Program-made: the position numbers and the translations under genes
Notes under the pieces: model-generated
Database searches by the model: none
What the model saw: only the letters and a program-made list of their open reading frames with translations
Told to the model about the DNA's origin: nothing
From: Zeugodacus cucurbitae
Taxonomy: Eukaryota > Arthropoda > Insecta > Diptera > Tephritidae
NCBI RefSeq assembly: GCF_028554725.1
Contig: NC_071667.1
Location: 85,412,001-85,476,000, forward strand
Direction of reading: 5' to 3'
Length of the DNA: 64,000 bases
Part shown: positions 40,701 to 50,911 of the stretch, piece by piece
Position numbering within the stretch: position 1 is the stretch's first letter
Layout of the letters: each line of letters opens with the position of its first letter

Positions 40701-43700
40701 TTTGGCAGAAAAGTCGCCAAAGTAGCGCAAGGAAAATATTTTCTACAACACACTTTCACGGTGTGTACTTAACTTGGGCTCTCCAATTTATTCGAATGTT
40801 TTCATGCACATACTCGTGCATACCATACAAACACGTGCACACTGAGTGTACATAAAGCCCAGCAACAACTTTTAATGCTAACTTTTGAATTTTTAGCGCA
40901 ACTGCTCCGCTGCCCGCTAAAGGGCTCACCGTAGTTGGAGAAATTTTGTTGTCAACTCGAATTGTTGTAGTATTTCCGTCTAGGTTTAAATTTTCGACAA
41001 AGTTTTGTGCTGCTTTGTAATTTGTTGTTCGCGAAAACTTCCTTCATCGAAAGGGTGAAATGCACAGTTACGCCTTGCTTTAGACGGAAATGCTCATATG
41101 ACCCAAAATATTTGAAAGAATCATTCTTAAGTATTGGCTTAAAATGTCATAAAGGATAATTCTTTGGTTCATTACAACTCCTCTTGGAAAGTTTACGAAA
41201 AATACTTGTTAAAATACTTATTGTTGTATTCGTGTATGCCATTTAAAATATGTAAAATTTAAAGTAAAATATAGTATGTTATATGTGGTCCGTAATCTTA
41301 AGAAAGTTGCCTTCTATATGGACACTTAAGAATTACGCATTTAGCAGCACCAGTTTCCATGGAGATCGTTTATACTTTTTGGAGAATAAGACTTACATGT
41401 TCTCCTGTACCTTACCTATCATCCCTAGTAGATATTGATTGTGAAATTGACCTATCCTAACTGTTCTCGTGAAAATGTAAGTTAACGACCTTTATCCTCT
41501 TTTTAATATAAATTCTTCCATTTACTGATTAAATAATGATTGATCAATTTTTTCTCCTACAGCATCCTCCAGTGAGTTTTCTCATCGAAAATCTCGACCC
41601 CACAGCAACCTATCGCATGATCATATTCGCCATGAATGCCAAGGGTCGCTCGGAGCCAACCATAATCGACGACATAAACTTCAAAGGCGTGGCAAAATTT
41701 ACAGGTAAGTCAAATGGCGTAAAAGACTCCCGCTAAGTGAAAATAAATAACTGCACATGTTTCAACAATCAGTCCATGAGAATGCACTTAGGAACTATGC
41801 TGTGTATGTAAGCGAAAGCGAGTGGCTGACGAAGAGACCTGTTTTTTTGCGCACTTTGCGGGTTTAGAACTTTCCTAATCCAAATAAATTGCCATCAGCG
41901 TTCGTTATATGCTAAATTGTTGTTTTTGTAGTCGTCCTCGTTGTCGTCTCAGCATAATGCGTTACGTGCAACGTGCCTCCTGCAACAATAATGCATTTAC
42001 CTGAGAAATGTTGATTTCATTCATTCATTCTCTCGCACGCTTGACACTTTGCAAAATAGAAATTCATGAGATTTGTACGCCATGAATAAGAACTGTGGGC
42101 AAATGTGGTAGCTGCTCCTCAGCTCGAAGCATGGTGGCATCTGTCGCAATGCATTGCCCGTTACCGTTACTTATTCTAGAAATGTGAAAACGTGCAGATG
42201 ACTTTTACAGGGTCTTGCTCATTGTCAGCGATTGTTTAGCGATACAAAAGCGGCAACAGTATAAAAGGATGGAGATATAACTGGTAAAGGGATCAGTTAC
42301 CCCGGCGAGCATAAGGGTTTATATTTAAAGTAAGATTTTTGTTATTATATGAGTATCTCCAGCGTCAGTAGTAAGTAATAACAGTACCTTGTTGGGTAAA
42401 TACGAAAGCTAGCACCCTTTGTAACCTTTAATTTTGCTACCTTTCTACAGTTATCTGAACTTCTCAACTCCCACTGCTGTTTTACATAACGCAATTTTTA
42501 TTGATAGGTTCGCTTTAGGGAAGAAAACCCCACCCACGTTTAGGGTATTTGCGCGAATGCTCTAAGTGCAGCTCCTACCAGCTGACGCATTCTTTCTACA
42601 TATTTTTCTTGTTAAATGCGAGGGGGTGTGTGCCATTGTGGTGGGAATGGATTCAGATGCAATGCATGCACTTCGTTGGCTTATTGGAAATCATATGTCT
42701 CAACATGTAAATGGCAGGTATTTAATACACCAGGAACGTGGATCTTCAACTAGATTAGATTAAAATTTACAGGATCGTATTGAGCCATATGGCCTAACGT
42801 CTATTGTGTCCTTCAGTTACAAAGTTGGATCTTCAATTACGAGATCAATTCAAAATAATATCACCACCGTACTTGGTGTATGAAGACATATGTATGTATG
42901 TATAACCAATTATTTTACTATTATATTTTCGAGAAGAAGACACTTTTTAGATTTTTTAAATTTTTGTCTTTATGATGAACATAGTTTAGTTATTTATTAA
43001 ACTAAATAAACACTTCCCCTTCTGAGTTAAGAAATTTAATAGTCCTCCACATACTCATTCACCACTACGTCTTGCTTCACTTGCTTTTTCGCCAACTTTT
43101 GCACTTCAGTTTCAATATATTTCCAAACACCTTTTGAAAGATGTTGTCTACAACTATTTTTCGCTTATCCTTTGTGTGTTCCTCTCGCAAGTTCTTTTCA
43201 AGTTTACACTTTGTTGGTAAGAATATCTAAAGGTGTTTGTGCCTTGCCACTTTCGTTTACTTGACGTATAGAAAAACATTATGTGCTAACAACGCTGGTG
43301 GGATTAAGAAGCTTTCTTCAAAAAACATACATATTTCTTCGATGACTGTGTGGCAATGAGTTCATAATTTTGAATCAAAATTTTATGTTATTGTCATTCC
43401 AATTCAATTGCTTCTTAGAAAATCGGTTACATCGTAAAAAATATGTTTTAATTTTGGAGTTTAAAAAACCATCGGCAATATTCCAAATTTCCATGCAAAC
43501 GTTAATCTAACTCACACCAGGAAAATATTAAAAAAATAAATGATTTTCGTGCCAATTGAACCGACCTAATTTCTTAATGTTCCTTTTATTTTGGCATAAA
43601 ACGTTAGCTTATGGCACACTTTAAAGATTTCACTCATAAAAACAAAGCGTATAGTTGTTGTGATAGCAGAGGTGTGCTTATTTCTATTATTGCTTTAAAG

Positions 43701-46700
43701 TTGCTTGCTAAAAGTTTGCTCCATTTCTTTCTGTTTCTGTTCAGTTTCAGTTTCCGTTTCTGTTTGTGTTGTGTTCCAAGCCAACGAACAATTGTGGCCC
43801 GAATGCAATTCGCAGCAAGAACAAATACGTTTGTATGTGTTTTTCCTTAGAAAGCGAATGCGATTCCGCATAAAACGTTGCGATTATTTAATTGTTTGTT
43901 TGCTTCTTTTTGTGTTTTTTCTACTGATACACCGGAGATATCCTACATTAGTTTCATATTCGTGCCACAGACACACAAACAAAGCTCCGAATGCGGTGGC
44001 AACTTATTATGCATGCGAGTAAAAGTTCTATAACTGTATGAGTATGCACAAAGTTGCAATTATTTCTCCTTCAAAATACCGTTTCAGCGAGTTGAACAAT
44101 TTGTGGCGCGCCACTTTATTATTGCGCCCTCCTGCCGCAAGACCACACATTTATCATATGATATGTGTGTGCTAACCTCTGATTTTTCGAAAGTGTTTAA
44201 CGAAAAGTTTTGTGTGGTGCTAATGCGTAAGTAAATGGTCTAAATAGGTCGACTGTAATGCGCTAACTTTTGTGCGCAAAAGTTAAATAGTGTAGTTAAC
44301 GTTATTTCGATCGTTCCAAATGCTTATCGCCGCACACAAGCAACGGCTACAAGTGTGAACAGCAATTCGGAAGCACACAATATCTATATATTTTTGAACA
44401 CCTATCTTCATCTTACCTTATTGTATATGTGTACTGTTTTTATTTTAATTTCAGGTGCTTCGAATGGCTTGACGGTGCCACTGTCACCATTTCTGGCGGG
44501 CTTAACCCTCTTTTGCGCCCTACTCTTCGCCATATCCTGCATTGCTCTGGCGGCAATATACAGGCGGTTCTCCAATAGGTAAGTTCAAATCATGGGTTGT
44601 AAAAATATATTTACATTTGTTTGAATCAGAGCATCCAAGTCATACGTCCGTCAATTTCACAACATGAACTTGGATCGAAGAAAATGTTTGTTCCAAATCA
44701 CTTTAGCAGATATTCTGGATTCGAAGGCCTTGGAAATCTGTCTTTAAAAGACAGTTTAGCTTCACTAGTATATAGCCGATGACTTTATCATTGGTGGAGA
44801 TGCAGTCAGAAAATCTATCGAGAACACAAATAAATCATCATATCTTCGACAGCCATATTCTCACAACATCACATCATCTCTGTCTGTGCTCATCTTTTGC
44901 TGATGGCATATCAATTTCTCTGGTTCAATTTATTTCAAATTTAAATTCCTTTTGAATATTCATACTGCTTTCTTCCTATCTGCGGAGAATCATCAGTGAC
45001 CATTATCAAATTATCGTAGACCATTTACCTATTTACCTCATATTTCGTTGCGATTCGCATTAAACATGTTTATTTATATGCTGACATTTATCACTTTCTT
45101 CCACCTTACTTTGCAGGCAAAACGATGGTAATTTAAAACCAACGAAGCACACGCAACTCTCAATACCCCCCGACTGTCAACTGGATCCATTACAGCCGAA
45201 CAACCACCATCACCAGCATTTGCAGCATAATCACGAGCAAAGCAATCACCAGGCCCATCACAGTCTACTACAGCCGAATGTCGGCGAGGGTGCCAATGGC
45301 GGTGGCGGCACCTCACCCTCGGTCGGCGTTGTTATCGGCGGCGGTGGCGGTGGTGGCGTCATGGGCGGTTTGATTGGCATCGATTCGTCCACATTGCGGT
45401 CAACGGCGACCAGCCATCATCGGCAAAGTCCGCTGGTGATGGGCGATGCTTTGGAAGGTGATGACACTGATCCAGATGTTATACCCAATCAATATGGTAA
45501 GTGTTATGATGTTATGCTAATATGCAAATAATGCGCCACTCTGCCAGCGAACCAACGTCCAGCCAATAGTTATTAATTTTCACATTTTTATGATGCACTG
45601 AGAGAAAATTTGTTGGATATGCTTCGCCACGAAAGTCAGATAGTTTCTTGGTTCTCTGATAGTCGGATAGAACTTAGGTCCTTAGATGATATTTAAACTT
45701 AGTGGAATACAACTTCATAAAGTACATCCGATTCCCTTCTGCTACCATTTAAAGGTCCATGAATTTACACCATCTTAGGTAGTTTTATAACACTTGGCAC
45801 CAGTTCAATATAGAATATAAAAATACTCATCCCTGGTGTCTTCCTTTAGCTAAACTGAGATTAAAACATCTTGGATATCATACCCTGAGAATCTGGAAAA
45901 TTTTAAGGGAAAATTTAAGGCTTACAGCGCTTTGCCAGTACATGAGTGTCTTATGTTCCTTAACTAGGGGTTTTTAAATAATTTAACAGGGGTTCCCATG
46001 ATCTCACGACCTTGAGATGAATCATCTCTGAAACCCGGACCAAAAATAATAAATAAATCGAAATAGATGAGATTTTTTACTGTGTATTTGGCAATTTTGC
46101 ATTTATTTATTCCAATTTGTTTGTGTCATGTTTGCTAATATCCAATTTAATGGTGGAAAATATTTTATTTCATATTTGCTTCGATGCATAACAAATTCTG
46201 TTCTGCTACATTATTTTTTTCGAAATTGCGTCCTCAAAATAATCTTCATGAGTTATATATAAGTATATATGTATTTATGTTTAACCACACGCTATGTTTA
46301 CACACAAACCCGTTTTCTAATTTATTTCAAGACTGCATTGTTGCAATTACTCAACTTGATGCATAATACTTTTAATGCACTAATTTAAGGTTAAACAAAT
46401 ATTTTAGAGCCCAAAGTACCTAGCTCAGTGCGCACTAGCAAAGTAGGTCAGTCGGCAGTTTCTTTCTATTTATGTTTTGATTTTCTTTATTTTCTCTGTT
46501 TTTTACGCAACATAAAGGATTGCCTGGTTCTTATGTACCTTGACAACCTGACAAAAAATATTATACATTTATATATATGTATATATAAAAAACAGCAACA
46601 CGAGCTCAACAATAAAGCAACTGTGTTTACTTAAATTTCAGAAAAACGTCCATTGAAGTCGCAGGTGGCCTCGCCCATATTCCGCAGCCCCTCGGCGCGC

Positions 46701-48578
46701 CTTCTGCAGCGCGACTACAGCAGTCTTGCGGACACGGAGCGCGCTGGCACATTGAGTAGCGGGAGCGTGATTGGCGGCATCACGAACAGCTCCACACTGA
46801 GCAGCGCCGACGGCATCTCCAGTCTGGGCTCATTGGTCGGCAACAGCAGTGTTGGAAGTGTTGGCGGTGGCATTGGCGTTGGCAACGAAGTGTTGCACTA
46901 CACATTTAGGCCAAGCAAACAATTGGTGAGTAACCGACGATGATAACCTTTAGTTACGAACTAGCTTACCTACACTGTATGTATATACACAAGCCCATTC
47001 TTAAACATACATATATGTAAGTATATGAGGAATATGAGAAACCGCAGAGAGCAGTAGGTGCAGTGGCATGAAATCTCAAAAATTGTCATTGTATAATAAT
47101 AATAACAAAAACAAACATTACTGCAAATCACAAACTATTGTATGTAGAATGCACACTAAACCAATGCCTCGAAAGGTATATACGTATATATATGTAGGTA
47201 CTACACACACCGCCATACAAACATACACATTACGATAATTACTGCTCATGCATGCATATTCAGGGTAGCACTAAACAAGCTCGTCATCGCCAAATGCTTC
47301 AGGGATTCAAGGGAATTTGCGGCACTGTCGCACCACATTATCATTCTCTCCGATTTCCTTGCCCCAGCAGTCCGGCTGCTACAAGCAAATGCAGGCAGTA
47401 TAAAATTGCAACAAACCAGGACAATGTCACAGTATATCCACGCAGAGTTGCATTTGTGTGAGTAGTATTAAAAATCGTGCCGTATAGGCAAATCAGCCGC
47501 TGGATAGCAGCAGCAGCGAACAACATTATACGACGAGAAGTGACACACATTTTTGCCTTTATTTCTTTGGGTTTCTTTGTAGTTGCAAGGATAATCGCTC
47601 AAATGTAAATAAAAGGCGTTCCCATGAACCAATATTTCGCCAACGACCTATATTCCAATGATATTTTAATGTAGATGTTGCAATTTCAGCAGAGCGCTTA
47701 AAAATAAACACGAATATTTATAAAAAAGAAAACGTTCTTCTCATAGTGTTGGAGTAGAGTTTCATTATTTTTGAGGAACACGACAAAACGCCTTTTAAAA
47801 GGTCATAGTTTAGCAATGAATATTTCATGGAGATTCCACTCAAAATATTGGTCATTATCAACACGGTCAAGTGTCGGTCAAATCATTCATGAACTACCAG
47901 AGAGCTTTCTGTTAAAGCTTTTGTGAGCTTCTTAAGGCCAAGTTGGCTAAACTACCTCCAATGCTTGTGTGCTTTTGATAGTAAATTCCTGTCTTACTCA
48001 TAGAGAAAATGGGTATTAGCATTTGGATCCGTAGTATCGGAGTTTTAGATAATCCAGATTTGATGAGGACTAAGCTTTTGTTATAAAAGCACAACACATT
48101 TATCTCGCATACTCTCAAATTAACTATTTAACAATTAAATGTGTGTTTAAGGTCCATTAAGTATTTATAAACACTTCATTGCATATATTTCGAATAAAAC
48201 CAAAATGTATTTCTTCTCTTCTTTCCATCATACCTGCCTTCTGCTACCACAAAACACGCTTTCACGAATCTGCACTCATCCTCATCCGCTCACCAAAACC
48301 ATTCGATCTCATCATTAATGCCGGCACAGAGTTATGCCACATTGAATAAAAAAGGGATCACCACGTGTAGTCCACCGCTGAACATATCACTCTATAACAC
48401 AACAACTGCGGCATCATCATCACTATCCTCGACATATCACTCAACGCCACAGCCACAACCAATGGAAGTGAGTTTGCTCAGTCCCAATAATCCGTCGGTG
48501 ACTTCGTCGCTCAGCGAATATCGATTTCGGCCGGAAGTGGTGACCACATCGAATCGCATTCAGGAAAGTTGTATATAA
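22663..48578 (+). CDS. Sidestep-family immunoglobulin-superfamily receptor/ligand (5' end incomplete)
   Basis: Exons: 22663-22795, 22906-23114, 29291-29401, 30508-30711, 30948-31099, 31522-31666, 33713-33843, 35094-35253, 38521-38690, 39399-39522, 39758-39918, 41563-41704, 44455-44578, 45117-45496, 46642-46925, 48330-48578. All junctions are GT-AG and in phase, giving 959 residues counted from the Val split across the first acceptor. Ig1 has C18, W34 and C95 (DEGVYRC); Ig2 C147, W160, C199; Ig3 C244, W257, C297; Ig4 C346, W359, C396; Ig5 C440, W453, C493. An FN3 domain covers about 514-615, the membrane span 627-650 and the cytoplasmic tail 651-959. The order Ig5-FN3-TM and the tail phrase DPDVIPNQYEKRP point to the Side family. 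These are surface ligands of Beat receptors that guide axons and match synaptic partners. The paralogue is unresolved. The start codon and signal peptide are not assigned with confidence. Confidence 0.93.
22906..23114 (+). CDS. Side-family exon: rest of Ig1
   Basis: It reads FDVRGRQFGQARLW through NLKINLTVI, with the Ig signature EDEGVYRC (C95). The donor is gtaagt at 23115. Its 3' part from 22993 is the start of the 2634-bp tandem duplication, so this exon's second half recurs at 25627. Confidence 0.93.
22993..25626 (+). repeat. tandem duplication, copy 1 (2634 bp)
   Basis: It covers the last 122 bases of the Ig1 exon and 2.5 kb of following intron. Every landmark compared between copies is offset by exactly 2634 bases, and all checked stretches are identical. 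The bases at join are only a two-base 'at' microhomology, and no terminal repeats of a transposon type exist. Confidence 0.95.
25627..25748 (+). pseudogene. duplicated 3' fragment of the Ig1 exon
   Basis: It repeats SHPAQLKIDN through INLTVI with its intact donor (gtaagt at 25749), but the original acceptor and first half of the exon are missing. The nearest possible acceptor (gattaacag, ending 25608) would put it out of frame. Joined to the phase-1 end of the true exon, it meets TGA after 12 codons. It is probably skipped; if included it would act as a poison exon. Confidence 0.85.
25627..28260 (+). repeat. tandem duplication, copy 2 (2634 bp)
   Basis: A direct repeat of 22993-25626. The left join replaces the exon sequence cagcaca with intronic ttttgta. 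The right end passes into unique intron at 28263. The absence of indels implies either a very recent duplication or an assembly duplication of one allele. Confidence 0.95.
28263..29290. other. end of large Ig1-Ig2 intron
   Basis: AT-rich unique intron ending in a good acceptor tract (ctttttttag). Nothing else is recognisable. The whole intron is 6176 bp, of which about 2.6 kb is due to the duplication. Confidence 0.7.
29291..29401 (+). CDS. Side-family exon: Ig1-Ig2 linker and start of Ig2
   Basis: It reads PPDRPVIYGPNRHD through VLACEVTG, with the first Cys of Ig2 (C147). The acceptor is tttttttag and the donor gtaaga. Both ends are in phase 1. Confidence 0.92.
29402..30507. other. intron in Ig2
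   Basis: It holds long T-rich tracts (30060-30245), a CTG trinucleotide run (30324-30341) and CAA-rich sequence near 29940-29990. No gene lies inside it. Confidence 0.8.
30508..30711 (+). CDS. Side-family exon: rest of Ig2
   Basis: It reads RPRPNVTWYLDNTVIDESF through NNKVVILDVN, with W160 and C199 (LVCVASN). The acceptor is ggcaacag and the donor gtaagt. Phase is 1 at both ends. Confidence 0.93.
30948..31099 (+). CDS. Side-family exon: first half of Ig3
   Basis: It reads KPVAVHIMTKDRFVSADRTY through LKKFTKN, with C244 and W257 (VITWWRNN). The acceptor is caattttag and the donor gtaagt. It ends in phase 0. Confidence 0.93.
31522..31666 (+). CDS. Side-family exon: second half of Ig3
   Basis: It reads FNEPDNQSLSILTFTPT through WRMVVH, with the DDGKYLTCRAEN motif (C297). 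It ends with one base that completes Tyr in the next exon. Confidence 0.93.
31667..33712. other. intron between Ig3 and Ig4
   Basis: About 2 kb of AT-rich intron with short TG repeats near 31700. At 32250-32284 a small inverted word pair (tatacccgtg ... aagggtatta) resembles the ends of old fly repeats, but no element can be named. Confidence 0.6.
33713..33843 (+). CDS. Side-family exon: first half of Ig4
   Basis: It reads QPTAHLKMGSSLNPDD through KMSWFHN, with C346 and W359. The acceptor is ctctttgcag and the donor gtaagt. It leaves in phase 0. Confidence 0.93.
33844..35093. other. intron in Ig4
   Basis: About 1.25 kb of AT-rich intron. Nothing beyond splice signals is recognised. Confidence 0.7.
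35094..35253 (+). CDS. Side-family exon: second half of Ig4
   Basis: It reads GKELHHNISAGIILSDQ through NPVSLHIR, with SAGDYTCLAVN (C396). The acceptor is gcactttag and the donor gtaagt. It leaves in phase 1. Confidence 0.93.
35254..38520. other. intron between Ig4 and Ig5
   Basis: About 3.3 kb. It holds an 18-bp perfect palindrome at 35402-35419, and an unusually purine-rich, GC-richer block at 35930-36960 that could be regulatory or an alternative non-coding exon. CA-rich microsatellite sequence lies near 38380-38420. No coding domain is seen. Confidence 0.5.
35402..35419. repeat. 18-bp perfect palindrome
   Basis: aaacacgtcgacgtgttt equals its own reverse complement. Two CACG/CGTG halves are arranged around a GTCGAC core. 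It lies within the Ig4-Ig5 intron, 149 bp after the Ig4 exon. Confidence 0.85.
38521..38690 (+). CDS. Side-family exon: first half of Ig5
   Basis: It reads APICATDHEELLGALKH through ARLHSTE, with C440 and W453 (FTWTFNSSG). The acceptor is tcacttgcag and the donor gtaatt. It leaves in phase 0. Confidence 0.92.
38691..39398. other. intron in Ig5
   Basis: About 0.7 kb of intron with a long T-rich tract near 39000-39050. No gene lies inside it. Confidence 0.7.
39399..39522 (+). CDS. Side-family exon: second half of Ig5
   Basis: It reads TGMSRLNYTPATDLDYG through IFQIVAA, with DYGTISCWGRN (C493). The acceptor is cggtttag and the donor gtgagt. It leaves in phase 1. Confidence 0.92.
39758..39918 (+). 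CDS. Side-family exon: first half of FN3
   Basis: It reads RPFPLQNCTVTNQSTDSL through ARNLSLS. The segment SLQVDCLEGFDGGLPQGFIL is the typical FN3 B-C strand region of Side proteins. The acceptor is tattttcag and the donor gtaagt. Confidence 0.92.
39919..41562. other. intron in FN3
   Basis: About 1.6 kb of AT-rich sequence. Short reading frames show no domain. Confidence 0.7.
41563..41704 (+). CDS. Side-family exon: second half of FN3
   Basis: It reads HPPVSFLIENLDPTATYRM through FKGVAKFT. It contains the FN3 motif LDPTATYRMIIFAMNAKGRS, which matches the conserved L-x-P-x-T-x-Y pattern. The acceptor is ctcctacag and the donor gtaagt. It leaves in phase 1. Confidence 0.93.
41705..44454. other. 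intron before the membrane-span exon
   Basis: About 2.75 kb. Nothing recognisable beyond splice signals and short simple repeats. Confidence 0.6.
44455..44578 (+). CDS. Side-family exon: transmembrane segment
   Basis: It reads ASNGLTVPLSP and then the hydrophobic span FLAGLTLFCALLFAISCIAL, followed by basic IYRRFSNR, which marks the cytoplasmic side (type I topology). The acceptor is taatttcag and the donor gtaagt. It leaves in phase 2. Confidence 0.94.
44579..45116. other. intron after the membrane-span exon
   Basis: About 0.5 kb of ordinary intron ending in ttactttgcag. Confidence 0.8.
45117..45496 (+). CDS. Side-family exon: proximal cytoplasmic tail
   Basis: It encodes 126 full codons from QNDGNLKPTKHTQLSIPP to DPDVIPNQY. 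It is low in complexity: a His/Asn/Gln-rich run (NNHHHQHLQHNHEQ) followed by Gly-rich runs (GGGGGGG). The end, DDTDPDVIPNQY, is a conserved Side-family signature. It leaves in phase 1. Confidence 0.92.
45497..46641. other. intron in cytoplasmic tail
   Basis: About 1.1 kb of AT-rich intron. No gene is recognised in it. Confidence 0.7.
46642..46925 (+). CDS. Side-family exon: middle of cytoplasmic tail
   Basis: It reads KRPLKSQVASPIFRSPSARL through VLHYTFRPSKQL, rich in Ser and Gly. The donor is gtgagt in phase 0. If this intron were retained the protein would end five residues later (VSNRR, then TGA), so a shorter tail isoform is possible. Confidence 0.92.
46926..48329. other. last intron
   Basis: About 1.4 kb of AT-rich sequence with TATG-type repeats near 46970-47030 and 47170-47200. 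No gene lies in it. The acceptor (ccggcacag) is weak, but the only AG dinucleotides within the 90 bp upstream are at the chosen site. Confidence 0.65.
48330..48578 (+). CDS. Side-family exon: C terminus and stop
   Basis: It reads SYATLNKKGITTCSPP through TTSNRIQESCI and ends with TAA at 48576-48578. The C terminus S-C-I fits a class I PDZ ligand. The start at 48330 keeps phase 0 with the preceding exon; the acceptor is preceded by a C/T-rich tract at 48250-48315. Confidence 0.85.
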   Translation, partial: SYATLNKKGITTCSPPLNISLYNTTTAASSSLSSTYHSTPQPQPMEVSLLSPNNPSVTSSLSEYRFRPEVVTTSNRIQESCI

Positions 48579-48958
48579 ATAGATGAAATCAACACAAGTG
48601 AATATGAATCGAGTATGTTGTGTACTGTTTGTGTATATGTTGTGTATATATTTATGACATAAGTAAGTGTATGTATGTATAAGTAAAGCTGGATGGACTA
48701 AAAATAGACTGACGTAAATTAATAATTTGTTCTTCAACGTCCATTTTTAAGTGTGTGGTTGAAAGCAAGCCACATTTGGTTATTTGTATTTTCTTTACGC
48801 GTAACAAATACTAGCGCCACAAGCACACATACACACGAGCATACATGCAGATGTACATATGTATGCAGAATCAATTTATGGCATTTATTATTTACCGTTG
48901 GTTGTTTGTTTGTGTTGTGGCTGGTGTTGCAGCAAATGAGCAATCTGCCAAGTGACAA

Positions 48959-48984
48959 AATAAATACCGCTATTTTCCAATAAA
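48959..48984 (+). terminator. proximal poly(A) signals
   Basis: Two AATAAA hexamers (48959-48964 and 48979-48984) about 400 bases after the stop codon. They would give a short 3' UTR. Confidence 0.45.
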
Positions 48985-50911
48985 TATTTACCTGATTTAA
49001 CGGTACAGTTAACGGTTTTTACGCGCATACGTTTTTACATATATGTGCACTTAAAACTTTCACCGGAAACAGAAAATCGGCTTGTCTCGCTTTTTTCCAC
49101 ACCACATTTCGCATAATAAGGCTTATTTGTAGGGCTCTGCAATGAATTTAATGTAGAGACAAGGCTTAAAAAAGAAGGTAGGATTTACATATGTTTTAAA
49201 TGCTAGCATTTTCCTTTATTTGATGCGTCATACTATATACTCAGGGGTAAAAATTTCGTACTCTTTAAAATGGTATCGCTGAAACCCATCTGAAGTTTCA
49301 ATATGTAACTAACCATTAAATAATTGCATCTCCAGTAGAGTTAATATTGACGAAGTACACTTCAAAAAGGTCGCACGAGTGACCTTTGTTCACAAGTTTT
49401 TACTCATTCCTTCAACTTTCCTAAAATATCAAATGTCAGAGGCTTTTCGAATATTATGAAAGTTGCTCATGCTTCAAGTTATGCGTTTCCAAATTCATAA
49501 GAGCCACATTGTTCGCAGGAAAATATCGATTTTTGAAAGCCAAAAAAGAACTGCTTACTCAATCGCTATTAAATCGAGGCAAATAAGCCATGCATCATTT
49601 ATTAATACGCAAATACTCTTTATTAGCGAACTCAAAAAGCGCTGCATTATGAACAGATTTAGCTTATATTATAACGACTAACAAATTCGGACGTTTTTCT
49701 GTGAATATGAAAGCCAGATATTCAATTAAGCTAATACAAAATGCCAATTTGTGTTTAACCAACAACAATAACGAAAGAGTTTAGGGAAAGCTTTTAAATG
49801 CAAAAAAAATTGCAATTAGCCATGTATACAACAACAACGCTCGGCCGTGCTCTGCTTAGTAACTCGTTAATTACTATTCATGCATGTACATATGTTCAAA
49901 TGTATGTATGTGTGCTTGTGTCATTATTGTTTTATATGTGTGTATAATTAATTAATTATTATTTTTAACTAAATTTTAATTATAATGAAGTGAAAATCGC
50001 ACTGTCATTTTGCATTTTGCGCAGCCAAGCATTTCAATTAAATAATAATTATATGAAATAAATAAATATAGATGTATAAAAAGTCAAATTAGAATAAATA
50101 CCTTTAGCAGATATCAAATAGTTTAATAACTGAGTGAAAAGCGAAAAATTACGTGAAACTTTTTTCATTTATGTATTTTCATGGCGAATTTGTACATATC
50201 AAAAGTCAATATCCATTTACACATTTTTTTGTTTTAATAAGTGTTTTAACCGCCACTGCATACATAATCATATCACATTTACATACACGTATACAAATTA
50301 ATATTAACCCTTTCTAGGTGCTTTGAAAACCTTGCCATTTCGCAATAACCTCCTCTCCAGGCCCTTTATCTGAAGTCTTAACATATCATGTATGCATATT
50401 AAAAATAATAACTCTCGTATAAACTGCTCTTTGTGAATTTTGTATAGGAATCTGCTTATGTGTGAAAATTTTCAACTTTTTTTGAAAAAACAAAAATATT
50501 TTTCTTTTTTGCATTTAATCCTGAGCGCCTTTATTCAAAATGAAGCCATTTTTTTAAATACTCATTGTAGCTTTTATGTATTACATATTTTTATAAGCTT
50601 TATAATTGGAGCTTACTGTATTTCTTTGCTTTACTTAACATATAGCTTAACATTTCACACCAATCTATTATATAATTATTTACAAGTACAACTTTCGAAA
50701 CCGGCTCAGAACGACTGGTGGTCAAAGGTAGTAGGGCGAGGCTCATCGACTACACTTACCATTATTTTCAATATCTTGCTTATACAATCTCTTTATTAGA
50801 ACAGAATAAACTCTGGAAATTCATGTTTCCATATTTCTATGGATAGGCTGGTACTCTCTTTCGCTCTTTCCACAGAGAAAATGTTTGATTTTTTTTAATA
50901 GAAATACATTA

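Noticed and set aside
45074..45316. Minus-strand 80-codon frame opposite the tail exon
   Set aside because: Shadow of the GC-rich coding exon on the other strand.
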